Notes under the pieces: generated by a model | Databases searched by the model: none | Told to the model about the DNA's origin: nothing | Seen by the model: only the letters and a program-made list of their open reading frames with translations | Part shown: in pieces, positions 17,286 through 25,164 of the stretch | Layout: each line of letters begins with the position of its first letter | How positions within the stretch are numbered: position 1 is the first letter of the stretch | DNA from: Streptomyces chryseus | Lineage (GTDB): Bacteria > Actinomycetota > Actinomycetes > Streptomycetales > Streptomycetaceae | Reading direction: 5' to 3' | Assembly: GCF_014650755.1 (NCBI RefSeq) | Contig: NZ_BMVO01000002.1 | Coordinates: 394,370-458,369, forward strand | Length of the DNA: 64,000 nucleotides | Translations under genes and position numbers: made by a program

Positions 17286-17660
17286 CTACGCGGACTTGCG
17301 GCTGTCCCGCGGATGCACCGCAATGTTCATGGCGCCGGATCGCAGTACCGCAAGCCTTTCGGCCAGGACCTCTTCGAGTTCCTCGCGGGTGCGCCTTTCC
17401 ATGAGCATGTCCCAGTGCGTACGCGCGGGCTTGCCCTTCTTCTCCTCAGGCCCGTCGCCGTCCACCAGGAGTGCCGTGGCGCCGCACGCCTTGCACTCCC
17501 ACTCCGGCGGAATCTCGGCCTCTACCGAGAACGGCATCTCAAATCGATGTCCGTTCGGGCATGCGTACTCCACCGCCTGGCGCGGGGCCAGATCGATGCC
17601 GCGGTCGGTCTCGTAGCTTGTCACCACGAGTCGCGTGCCGCGGAGAGCTCGCTCACTCAT
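17286..17660 (-). CDS. rbpA: RNA polymerase-binding protein RbpA
   Basis: A 124-residue RbpA, an actinobacterial RNA polymerase-binding protein that stabilises the HrdB holoenzyme and is tied to rifampicin tolerance. The zinc-ribbon/core region reads YACPNGHRFEMPFS and WECKACGATALL (residues 33-65). The basic linker KKGKPARTHWDMLMERR and the sigma-interaction helix (REELEEVLAERL, about 90-105) follow, as expected for RbpA. A GGGAGG site precedes the ATG. A clear SigR promoter lies upstream (see 17722-17747), matching the known control of rbpA by thiol stress in S. coelicolor. Confidence 0.97.
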   Translation of the reverse strand: MSERALRGTRLVVTSYETDRGIDLAPRQAVEYACPNGHRFEMPFSVEAEIPPEWECKACGATALLVDGDGPEEKKGKPARTHWDMLMERRTREELEEVLAERLAVLRSGAMNIAVHPRDSRKSA

Positions 17661-17721
17661 GAATCGTGCCTCCCGGGCTTGTCGCCCACAGGACAGGTGT
17701 CGCTGTCGTCGTCATCCGGTC

Positions 17722-17747
17722 AACGTCCGGTCGGCGGTAAAGATTCC
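17722..17747 (-). promoter_or_regulatory. SigR-type promoter of rbpA
   Basis: On the minus strand the -35 is GGAAT (17747-17743) and the -10 is GTT (17724-17722), with an 18-base spacer. This matches the SigR consensus GGAAT-N18/19-GTT. The predicted start lies about 55 bases ahead of the rbpA ATG. It links RbpA synthesis to disulfide stress. Confidence 0.8.
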
Positions 17748-17926
17748 CGTTGCGGGTCATGCGTCGCCCGTCGTGCCGCTGCTTTTCCCAAGGGTTGGGT
17801 ACCCACCAGTGCCCGGTTTGTCACTTATGGCAGCAGATGTCACCCAGCGTGGTCGATTTCCGAGCGCGCAGTAACGGTCCGCCTGGCAGGCCAAAGGCGT
17901 ACACTACCGGCCTTTCACTTCAAGGT

Positions 17927-19318
17927 CTAAATTCGCTCCGGCACGGGGTTTCCCGCCGCCTCCACCGCGCGTCGTACGGGTACCCGTACGAGCAGGACGA
18001 AACCCAGCGCGAAGAAGGCCACGAGCGAGATGATCGCGTCCCGGTAGCTGCCGGTCAGCTGGTAGGCGAGTCCGAAGACCAGGGGCCCGAGCCAGCTCAT
18101 GCCCCGGTCGCTCATCTCGTACACCGAGAAGTACTCCGCCTCCTTGCCGCGCGGCACCAGGTGGGAGAAGAGGGAGCGGGACAGGGCCTGGCTGCCGCCG
18201 AGGACCAGGCCGATCGCCGCGGCCAGCGCGTAGAACCAGACGGGCTCCCCGGCCGGCAGGAAATAGCCCGCCCCGATCGTCAGCGTCCAGGCGGCGAGCG
18301 ACCCGAGAATCGTGCGCTTGGCGCCGAACCGCTGGGCCAGCCGGCCCATGCCGAGCGCCCCGGCGACCGCGAGCACCTGCACCAGCAGGATGGCCGTGAT
18401 GAGGGTCGTCTGGTCGAGACCCAGCTCCTCGGACCCGTAGACCGACGCCTGGGAGATCACCGTCTGGACGCCGTCGTTGTAGACCAGATAGGCCAGCAGG
18501 AAGGACAGCGTCAACGGGTGGCGGCGCATGTCCTTCACGGTGGCGACCAGCTGGCGCCATCCCGCGCCGACCCGCCCCGGCGCACGGTCGCCGCCCGCCC
18601 CGCCCGCCGCCGCCTTCCGGTCGCGCAGCCGGCGCAGCGGTACGAGCGTGAAGGCGCCCCACCACAGGCCCGCCGACGCCAGGCAGATCCGCACGGCCTG
18701 GGACTCCGTGATGCCGAAGCTCTCGTGGCCGGAGTACAGGATCAGGTTGAGGACGAGGACGAAGGCCCCGGAGGTGTAGCCGAAGGCCCAGCCGCGCGAG
18801 GAGACGCGGTCGCGCTCGTGGGGTTCGGCGATCTGCGGGAGGTAGGCGTTGTAGAGCACCATCGCGACGGACTGGGCGGCGTTCGCGACGATCAGCAGGA
18901 ACGCGCCGAGCAGGTAGCGGTCGCCGTCCAGGAAGAACATGCCCGCCGTCGCGGCCGCCCCGACGTACGCGGCGGCCGCGAGCAGCGGCTTCTTGCGGCC
19001 CGTCCGGTCGGCGACCGCGCCCACCAGGGGCATCACCAGGACGGCCACCACGACGGACACGGAGACGGCGTACGCGAACACCGAGCCCGCCCGTACCGGG
19101 ACGCCCAGCGGGTGGACGAAGCCGTCCGCGTCCGCCGCGGTCTTCGCGACCGCCGTCAGGTAGGGGCCGAGGAAGACGGTGAGCACGCTCGTCGAGTACA
19201 CGGAGCACGCGAAGTCGTAGAAGTACCAGCCGCGTTGCTCGCGTATGCGGGCGGCCGGTCCGCCGGGACCGCCCGCCTCGTCCGTGCCGTCCGAACGGTC
19301 CACGGTGCCAGCGCTCAC
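17927..19318 (-). CDS. UMF1/Atg22-like MFS transporter
   Basis: A 463-residue membrane protein with about 12 hydrophobic helices. The N-terminus carries WYFYDFACSVYSTSVLTVFLGPYL, a hallmark of the UMF1/Atg22 branch of the major facilitator superfamily, and the loop DRTGRKKPLL is the canonical MFS signature between helices 2 and 3. Yeast Atg22 exports amino acids from the vacuole; the bacterial substrate is not known. The start at ATG 19318 gives a short acidic cytosolic N-terminus of about 25 residues. It lies 57 bases downstream of the GDPD gene and may be read from the same transcript. Confidence 0.88.
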   Translation of the reverse strand: MSAGTVDRSDGTDEAGGPGGPAARIREQRGWYFYDFACSVYSTSVLTVFLGPYLTAVAKTAADADGFVHPLGVPVRAGSVFAYAVSVSVVVAVLVMPLVGAVADRTGRKKPLLAAAAYVGAAATAGMFFLDGDRYLLGAFLLIVANAAQSVAMVLYNAYLPQIAEPHERDRVSSRGWAFGYTSGAFVLVLNLILYSGHESFGITESQAVRICLASAGLWWGAFTLVPLRRLRDRKAAAGGAGGDRAPGRVGAGWRQLVATVKDMRRHPLTLSFLLAYLVYNDGVQTVISQASVYGSEELGLDQTTLITAILLVQVLAVAGALGMGRLAQRFGAKRTILGSLAAWTLTIGAGYFLPAGEPVWFYALAAAIGLVLGGSQALSRSLFSHLVPRGKEAEYFSVYEMSDRGMSWLGPLVFGLAYQLTGSYRDAIISLVAFFALGFVLLVRVPVRRAVEAAGNPVPERI

Positions 19319-19375
19319 CGGGCGCCCCCTCGCTCGTCCCCGTGCCGCTGCGCGCCACGGGGTGGATGCCCGGGC

Positions 19376-20140
19376 TCAGGCCCAGGCGCCCCGCTCGGTC
19401 AGGACCGTGCGCAACGACTCGATGTGATCCGTCATGATGCCATCCACGCCGAGATCGAGGAGCGCTGCCATCCGGCCCGGATCGTTCACCGTCCATACGT
19501 GGACCTGGAGGCCGAGCGCGTGTGCGGTGCGTACGAAGCGGTGGTCGACGACCCGGACGCCGTTCTGCGTCTCGGGCACCTGGGCGCACACCGCGCCGCG
19601 CCGCACGGCGGCCGGCAGCGAGCGCGCGCGCAGCCACAGTCCGAGGACGCCGGCGGTGCCGAAGGAGGTGGCCAGCCGGGGGCCCGCGAGGCGCTGCGCC
19701 CGGGCGACGCGGTTCTCGTTGAACGAACCGACGCAGATCCGGTCCCACGCTCCCGTCCCGCGGATCAGGTCGACCAGGGGCGCGAGAGCGGCCTCCGCCT
19801 TGATGTCGACGTTCCAGCGCGCGTCCGGAAACTCCTCGAGCAGTTCCTCGAAGAGGGGCAGCGGTTCCTTCCCCGCCACCCGCGCCCGGCTGACGGCGTT
19901 CCAGGGAAGCGCCGCGATCCTGCCCCGCCCGTCCGTCACCCGGTCCAGCGTCGCGTCGTGGAACGCCACGAGCCGGCCGTCCGCCGTGGCGTGCACATCG
20001 GTCTCGAAGTAGCGGTACCCGGCCTCCGCGGCGCGCCGGAACGCCGCCGAGGTGTTCTCCAGGCCGTCGGCCGCCCCGCCCCGGTGGGCGAAGGCCAGCG
20101 GCGCGGGGTGGTCCAGATAGGGATGGCGTACGCGGTTCAC
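19376..20140 (-). CDS. Glycerophosphodiester phosphodiesterase
   Basis: A 254-residue GDPD. The GTG at 20140 overlaps the stop of the upstream membrane-protein gene (GTGA). The catalytic and metal motifs are AFAHRGG (His19) with ENT, then YFETDVHATADGRLVAFHD (Glu, Asp, His) and the later NVDIKAE strand and WTVND near the C-terminus. No signal peptide is seen, so it is cytoplasmic. It hydrolyses glycerophosphodiesters to glycerol-3-phosphate and an alcohol, as in phospholipid turnover. Confidence 0.92.
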   Translation of the reverse strand: MNRVRHPYLDHPAPLAFAHRGGAADGLENTSAAFRRAAEAGYRYFETDVHATADGRLVAFHDATLDRVTDGRGRIAALPWNAVSRARVAGKEPLPLFEELLEEFPDARWNVDIKAEAALAPLVDLIRGTGAWDRICVGSFNENRVARAQRLAGPRLATSFGTAGVLGLWLRARSLPAAVRRGAVCAQVPETQNGVRVVDHRFVRTAHALGLQVHVWTVNDPGRMAALLDLGVDGIMTDHIESLRTVLTERGAWA

Positions 20141-20784
20141 CGGGGGATTATCACGCCTCGCGGTGTACGGGCGGCGACGACCGTGCTGCCGGCGTCCGGC
20201 GCGGGTACGGCGAAGACGCGCAGGAAGAACTGCGCGAGCGGGCCTATGGCGAGGGCGTAGAGCACGGTGCCGACGCCGAGCGAGCCCCCCAGGGCGAAGC
20301 CGGTGGCGACGACGGCCACCTCGATCGCGGTGCGTACGAGGCGGAGGGAGCGCCCGGTGACCCGGTGCAGGCCCGTCATCAGCCCGTCGCGCGGGCCGGG
20401 GCCGAACCGGGCGGCGATGTAGAGGCCGGTCGCCACGCCGTTGAGCACGATGCCGGCGAGCAGCAGCGGGATCCGGCCCGCCAGGGCGTGCACCTCGGGC
20501 ACGAGGGCGAGCGTGCCGTCCATCGCGACGCCGATCACCACGACGTTGGAGACGGTGCCGAGCCCGGGGCGATGGCGCATCGGGATCCACAGCAGCAGGA
20601 CGGCGGCGCCGACGGCGATGGAGACCACGCCGATCGTCAGCCCGGTCTTCTCGGACAGGCCCTGATGCAGCACCCCCCAGGGCTCCAGGCCGAGCCCCGC
20701 CCGGACCAGCACCGCCGAACTCACTCCGTACAGCGCGAGACCGACGTACAGCTGCGACAGCCGACGCGTGAGTTCCCTGGACAC
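20137..20784 (-). CDS. YczE/YitT-like membrane protein
   Basis: The start is GTG 20784, preceded by AGGGAG at 7 bases, giving 215 residues. About five to six hydrophobic segments and the motif GLGLEPWGVLHQGLSEKTGL identify the YczE group. In this family YczE genes often stand divergent from a MocR-type regulator, as here, and the pairing is widely noted. A transport or export role linked to the regulator is likely but the substrate is unknown. The coupled GDPD gene follows with a 4-base overlap. Confidence 0.87.
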   Translation of the reverse strand: MSRELTRRLSQLYVGLALYGVSSAVLVRAGLGLEPWGVLHQGLSEKTGLTIGVVSIAVGAAVLLLWIPMRHRPGLGTVSNVVVIGVAMDGTLALVPEVHALAGRIPLLLAGIVLNGVATGLYIAARFGPGPRDGLMTGLHRVTGRSLRLVRTAIEVAVVATGFALGGSLGVGTVLYALAIGPLAQFFLRVFAVPAPDAGSTVVAARTPRGVIIPR

Positions 20785-20844
20785 GTGGTGCTCCCTGGGT
20801 AGAGGTGGTGGCGTGAGTGGACCGCCGCATGACACTCTGTGGCT

Positions 20845-20859
20845 TGGCACGAGATGCCA
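20845..20859. promoter_or_regulatory. TGGCA-N5-TGCCA inverted repeat, candidate MocR operator
   Basis: The inverted repeat TGGCA-N5-TGCCA and the adjacent partial palindrome GCCAT-cc-ATGGC (20856-20867) lie in the 110-base divergent gap between the yczE-like and mocR-like genes. A direct GTGGAC repeat occurs near 20818 and 20882. MocR regulators bind direct or inverted repeats in such gaps. Confidence 0.42.
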
Positions 20860-20894
20860 TCCATGGCCAATTTGACTTAGGTGGACTGGAAATC

Positions 20895-22394
20895 ATGGCG
20901 CAGTGGACTTCGGCGGTCGGCGCGGCGCAGCTCGCCAGGCAGCTCAACGCCCAGCAGACCCGCCCGCCGGGCCCCGGCACGCGCAAGCCACCGGCCTACC
21001 GCGCCCTCGCCGACGGCATAAGGCTGCTGGTCCTCGAGGGGCGGGTGCCGGTCGCGGCGCGGCTGCCCGCCGAGCGCGAGCTCGCGGTGGCCCTGGCCGT
21101 CAGCCGCACCACCGTCGCGGCGGCGTACGAGGCGCTGCGGGCCGAGGGCTTCCTGGAGTCCCGCAGGGGCGCCGGCAGCTGGACCGCCGTTCCCGCCGGG
21201 AACCCGCTCCCCGCGCGCGGCCTCGAACCCCTGCCGCCCGAGTCCCTCGGCTCCGTGATCGACCTCGGCTGCGCCTCACTGCCGGCGCCCGAGCCGTGGC
21301 TCACCCGGGCCGTGCAGGGCGCGCTGGAGGAGCTTCCGCCGTACGCGCACACTCACGGCGACTACCCGGCCGGGCTGCCCGCGCTGCGCCAGATGCTCGC
21401 CGACCGGTACACCGCGCGGGGCATCCCCACCATGCCCGAGCAGATCATGGTCACCACCGGCGCCATGGGCGCGATCGACGCCATCTGCCACCTCTTCGCG
21501 GGCCGCGGCGAACGCATCGCCGTCGAGTCGCCGTCGTACGCCAACATCCTGCAGCTGATGCGCGAGGCGGGTGCCCGGCTGGTGCCCGTCGCCATGGCCG
21601 AGGGGCTCACGGGCTGGGACCTGCCCCGCTGGCGGCAGGTCCTGCGCGACGCCGCGCCCCGCCTGGCGTACGTGGTGGCGGACTTCCACAACCCGACCGG
21701 CGCCCTGGCCGACGAGGACCAGCGGCGCGGGCTCGTCGACGCGGCGCGTTCGGCGGGAACGGTGCTCGTCGTGGACGAGACGATGACGGAGCTGTTCCTG
21801 GACGCCGGTATCGACATGCCGCGGCCGGTCTGCGCCTTCGACCCGTCCGGCAGCACGGTCCTGACCGTGGGTTCCGCGAGCAAGGCCTTCTGGGCCGGCA
21901 TGCGCATCGGCTGGGTGCGGGCGGCGCCCGACGTGATCCGCAGCCTGGTGGCGGCGCGCGCGTACGCCGACCTCGGCACGCCCGTACTGGAACAGCTCGC
22001 CGTCACCTGGCTGATGAGCACCGGGGGCTGGGAGGAGGCGGTGGAGATCCGCCGCGCGCAGGCCCGCGACAACCGCGACGCCCTGGTGGCGGCGGTCCGC
22101 AGGGAGCTGCCGGACTGGGAGTTCGACGTTCCGGGCGGCGGGCTGACGCTGTGGGTGCGTACCGGCGGGCTGTCGGGGTCGCGGCTCGCCGAGATGGGGG
22201 AGCGCGTCGGCGTACGCGTCCCCTCGGGGCCGCGCTTCGGGGTCGACGGGGCCTTCGAGGGCTACGTGCGGCTGCCGTTCACCGTCGGCGGTCCGGTGGC
22301 GGACGAGGCGGCGGTGCGGCTGGCCGCGGCCGCCCGGCTGGTGGAGAGCGGCGCGAGCAACGGGTCCGAGGCCCCGCGGACGTTCGTCGCCTGA
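20895..22394 (+). CDS. MocR-family PLP-dependent regulator
   Basis: A 499-residue fusion of a GntR-type winged helix (residues 30-105; AERELAVALAVSRTTVAAAYEALRAEG) and a fold-type I aminotransferase-like domain (about 120-490). The PLP lysine is in SASKAFWAGMRIGW (about 333), and VVADFHNPTGAL (about 265) supplies the Asn/Tyr-side contacts. MocR regulators use PLP or an adduct as effector and usually control the gene they diverge from, here the YczE-like protein. The ATG at 20895 was chosen because upstream codons lie in the promoter region. Confidence 0.92.
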   Translation: MAQWTSAVGAAQLARQLNAQQTRPPGPGTRKPPAYRALADGIRLLVLEGRVPVAARLPAERELAVALAVSRTTVAAAYEALRAEGFLESRRGAGSWTAVPAGNPLPARGLEPLPPESLGSVIDLGCASLPAPEPWLTRAVQGALEELPPYAHTHGDYPAGLPALRQMLADRYTARGIPTMPEQIMVTTGAMGAIDAICHLFAGRGERIAVESPSYANILQLMREAGARLVPVAMAEGLTGWDLPRWRQVLRDAAPRLAYVVADFHNPTGALADEDQRRGLVDAARSAGTVLVVDETMTELFLDAGIDMPRPVCAFDPSGSTVLTVGSASKAFWAGMRIGWVRAAPDVIRSLVAARAYADLGTPVLEQLAVTWLMSTGGWEEAVEIRRAQARDNRDALVAAVRRELPDWEFDVPGGGLTLWVRTGGLSGSRLAEMGERVGVRVPSGPRFGVDGAFEGYVRLPFTVGGPVADEAAVRLAAAARLVESGASNGSEAPRTFVA

Positions 22395-22418
22395 CGGGGC
22401 CTCGGGCGCCCGCCCGGA

Positions 22419-24008
22419 TCACCCCTCGGCGGGCACCGGTTCCGGTTCCTGCGCCGGGGGCTGGATCCGGGCCTGCCCCTGGGGTTCGGTCTCCGGGGGG
22501 AGGACGCGCTCGGGGAGCAGCTCGACGACGGCCTGCCGGTGCGCCTCGCTCGTCGCGTCGTCGTACGGGTCGGGCGTGGCCGGGACCTGGAGCCGCATCA
22601 CGGGGCCCGTGCCCAGGCGCGCGTAGCCGCGTCCGGGCGGGGCGTCACGCGGGGGCGTCGTGTGCGGCGGTTCGCCGAGGACGGCTTCGACCTGCCCGGC
22701 AGTGGCCGGACCGAGCACCACGCGCGCGCGTGTGTGGGTGCGCACGGTCTCGCTGAGCGCGTCCACGGCGTCGAACTGTTCCGCCACCACCACGGTCACG
22801 TTCGCCGCCCTGCCGTGCCGCAGGGGCACCTGGAGCAGCTGCTGCGGATCGGTGCGCCCCTCAGCGGCCGCCAGATGACCGAAGACGCTCGGCCGGTCCA
22901 GCAGGATCCACAGCGGACGCCGGGTGTCCTCCGGAGCGGGGTGCCCGGCCTGCCGGGCGCGGTTCGCGGCGATCAGCCGCCGCTCGGTCTCGTGTGCGGC
23001 CCATTCCAGGCTGGCGAGCGCTCCCGGGAGGCCGCATTCGACGGCCAGTACGCCGCCGCGTCCGGTGAGGCACGCGTACTCGCCCGTGCCGCTGCCCTCG
23101 ACGATCACCACGTCGCCGTGCTGGAGGGCCTGCAGGGCGATCGAGCGCAGCAGGCTGCTCGTACCGCTGCCCGGCTGACCCAGGGCGAGCAGGTGCGGCT
23201 CTGTCGAGCGCGTCCCCGTCCGCCAGATGACCGGCGAGGCGTCGTACGTCCTGTCGCCCTCGGTGACCGGCACCGTCCGCTGGACCGCGTCGGCGTCGGT
23301 GAAGCCCAGGACGGTCTCGCCGGGGGCGGTGACGAAGCGCTGGGCGGCGATCGAGGTGGCCAGCGGGGGCAGCACGGTCATCAGGAGCTGGTTGCCCTCC
23401 TCGTCCCACGCGAAGCGGTACTCGCGGCCGCGCCCCGACTTGGCGTGCAGCAGTTGCTCGACGCGCGCGCGGGACGCGGGCTCGCCGTCGGTGAAGTACG
23501 CCGGGTAGCGCACCAGCAGCCGCACGAGGCGGCCGTCGTCGAAGTCGTACTCGGGGAACGCCTTGTCCCACTCACCGCCGTGCGCGAAGAGCGGGGCGGG
23601 GTCCTCGGCCACCGAGAAGTACGGCACCAGGGCCTCGTACAGGGCCCGCAGCCGGTCCGTCTCGGCCTCGCCGGGGCCGTTCCGCGCGGGGGTGCGGTCG
23701 CGCCCTTTCCAGGCGGCCGCGGCCATCACCGTGATCAGGGCGAGCAGCGGCCCGTACGGGATGAGCGCGACCACCAGGACGACGGCCGCCGCCAGGAACA
23801 GGGCAGACCCACGCCGCTCCTTGGGCGTGTCGGACCACTTGCGCCGGCCGGCGGCGACCAGCTTCCGCAGACCACGCGTCAGCGTGATCACGGGATGGAG
23901 AACGTCGGTGGCGCTGTCGGCTGCGGTGCGCGCGATCTCGCGGCTGCGGGTGATCGCGGCACTGCCGCTGCTCAGCATGCGAGGGAGTTGACGAGGTCGC
24001 CGGGCCAC
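22419..24008 (-). CDS. sffA: SffA, SpoIIIE/FtsK-like protein with degenerate P-loop
   Basis: A 529-residue protein from GTG 24008 with AGGAG at 6 bases. The N-terminus has hydrophobic segments (about residues 70-105) and the rest is an FtsK/SpoIIIE-like ATPase region. It lies 37 bases after smeA, the arrangement of the smeA-sffA sporulation operon described in S. coelicolor, where SmeA targets SffA to sporulation septa. The P-loop reads GQPGSGTSS: the Walker A lysine is replaced by Thr, and the Walker B strand WILLDRPS lacks the usual acidic pair. So ATP hydrolysis is doubtful. The identification is by synteny and fold; the catalytic loss is read directly. Confidence 0.85.
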   Translation of the reverse strand: MARRPRQLPRMLSSGSAAITRSREIARTAADSATDVLHPVITLTRGLRKLVAAGRRKWSDTPKERRGSALFLAAAVVLVVALIPYGPLLALITVMAAAAWKGRDRTPARNGPGEAETDRLRALYEALVPYFSVAEDPAPLFAHGGEWDKAFPEYDFDDGRLVRLLVRYPAYFTDGEPASRARVEQLLHAKSGRGREYRFAWDEEGNQLLMTVLPPLATSIAAQRFVTAPGETVLGFTDADAVQRTVPVTEGDRTYDASPVIWRTGTRSTEPHLLALGQPGSGTSSLLRSIALQALQHGDVVIVEGSGTGEYACLTGRGGVLAVECGLPGALASLEWAAHETERRLIAANRARQAGHPAPEDTRRPLWILLDRPSVFGHLAAAEGRTDPQQLLQVPLRHGRAANVTVVVAEQFDAVDALSETVRTHTRARVVLGPATAGQVEAVLGEPPHTTPPRDAPPGRGYARLGTGPVMRLQVPATPDPYDDATSEAHRQAVVELLPERVLPPETEPQGQARIQPPAQEPEPVPAEG

Positions 24009-24045
24009 TTCGGTCTCCTGGGGGTGTTGACGCGGTGGTGGCGGG

Positions 24046-24240
24046 TCAGAATTTGATCCCGCCCAGCAGGCCGGCGAGGCTCGCGCCGCCGGCCTTGATG
24101 CTCGGTGCGATCGCCGTGCCCGCGAGGTAGAAGCCGAACAGGGCGCAGACGAGGGCGTGCGAGGCCTTGAGGCCGTCTTTCCGGAAGAAGAGGAAGACGA
24201 TGATGCCGAGAAGCACGACGCCTGAGATGGACAGGATCAT
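24046..24240 (-). CDS. smeA: SmeA, small sporulation membrane protein
   Basis: A 64-residue protein with two hydrophobic segments, MILSISGVVLLGIIVFLFFRK and LVCALFGFYLAGTAIAPS, joined by a short charged loop. The ATG 24240 follows a CAGGAGAAC site. It is directly upstream of sffA. Size, topology and partner match SmeA, which localises to sporulation septa and recruits SffA in S. coelicolor. The operon depends on the late WhiA/WhiH sporulation regulators there; I see no exact GACAC WhiA box in the 273-base upstream gap. Confidence 0.9.
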   Translation of the reverse strand: MILSISGVVLLGIIVFLFFRKDGLKASHALVCALFGFYLAGTAIAPSIKAGGASLAGLLGGIKF

Positions 24241-24513
24241 GAGGTTCTCCTGGTTGAGGGGACAGTCACCATGAGTTCTTCCAGGCTCACAGGATGTATC
24301 TATACGACAAAAGGTGCAAATGGGTTACTTTTCGGCTTTTTCACTGGAGTGGCGGATGGGTGCCGGTGGGACGTCCGGTTCGCCCTGAATCTTTGCCGCC
24401 GTCGCGCCGCGTCATGTCGGTCAACGGGCAGTACCCTGACGATTCACTCGTACGGCGCTGGTGCCGTACATACAGGTCACAGCAGTGAACGGCAGTGGAA
24501 GGCGGTCCGTCCG

Positions 24514-24906
24514 ATGAGCGAAACCCCGGATCCCGGAGTGATCGAACTGGCCGGCAAGGTCTTCGATCTGGCGCGTCAGGGAGAGGCCGACGCGCTCGCC
24601 GCGTACGTCGACGCGGGCGTGCCCGCGAACCTCACCAACGACAAGGGCGACACCCTCGTGATGCTCGCCGCCTATCACGGCCACGCGGCCGCCGTGGACG
24701 TCCTGTTGAGCCGGGGCGCCGACCCGGACCGGGTGAACGACCGGGGCCAGACGCCGCTCGCCGGCGCCGTCTTCAAGGGCGAGACGGCGGTGGTCCGCGT
24801 ACTCGTCGAGGGCGGCGCCGACCCGGCCGCCGGAACGCCGTCCGCGGTGGACACCGCGCGCATGTTCGACAAGAAGGACCTGCTGGAGCTCTTCGGGGCC
24901 CAGTGA
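24514..24906 (+). CDS. Ankyrin-repeat protein
   Basis: A 130-residue cytosolic protein from ATG 24514 (GGAAGG upstream). After an N-terminal helix (VIELAGKVFDLARQGEADALAAYVDAG) it carries two to three ankyrin repeats: NDKGDTLVMLAAYHGHAAAVDVLLSRGADPD, then NDRGQTPLAGAVFKGETAVVRVLVEGGADP. The C-terminal MFDKKDLLELFG is a capping helix. Its job is presumably protein binding; the partner is unknown. Upstream is the smeA promoter region, divergent. The gene may share an undefined promoter in the relatively AT-rich 24290-24350 stretch. Confidence 0.85.
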   Translation: MSETPDPGVIELAGKVFDLARQGEADALAAYVDAGVPANLTNDKGDTLVMLAAYHGHAAAVDVLLSRGADPDRVNDRGQTPLAGAVFKGETAVVRVLVEGGADPAAGTPSAVDTARMFDKKDLLELFGAQ

Positions 24907-25052
24907 GCGGGCGCCGTAAATGTGGTCGCGTCGGTGAAATGACTGGGTCATCATGACGTCGGATTCACATGCACGTGATGCGGGCAGAAGTTGCCGGATC
25001 ACGGGGAATGTGAGCGGGCCCACTCCGGGCCCACCGACGAGAGGCAGAGGAA

Positions 25053-25115
25053 ATGGTCTACAACGAGCGAGAGATGACGGCGGACGCCGGCCGGACATGT
25101 TGTCGCGCGGCCTAG
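25053..25115 (+). CDS. 20-aa upstream ORF with tandem TGT Cys codons
   Basis: ATG 25053 after a GAGGCAGAGG ribosome site opens a 20-codon ORF ending in TAG at 25113-25115, 49 bases ahead of the HEAT-repeat gene. The peptide is MVYNEREMTADAGRTCCRAA. Two adjacent cysteines are encoded by TGT, a codon rarely used in GC-rich Streptomyces. A GGGCCC-actcc-GGGCCC hairpin lies just upstream (25016-25032). It could be a regulatory leader peptide. No family is recognised. Confidence 0.5.
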   Translation: MVYNEREMTADAGRTCCRAA

Positions 25116-25164
25116 ACAGGCACGTATCCCGGTTGCGTCGACAGCTTGATGTGAGGCTTTTTCC

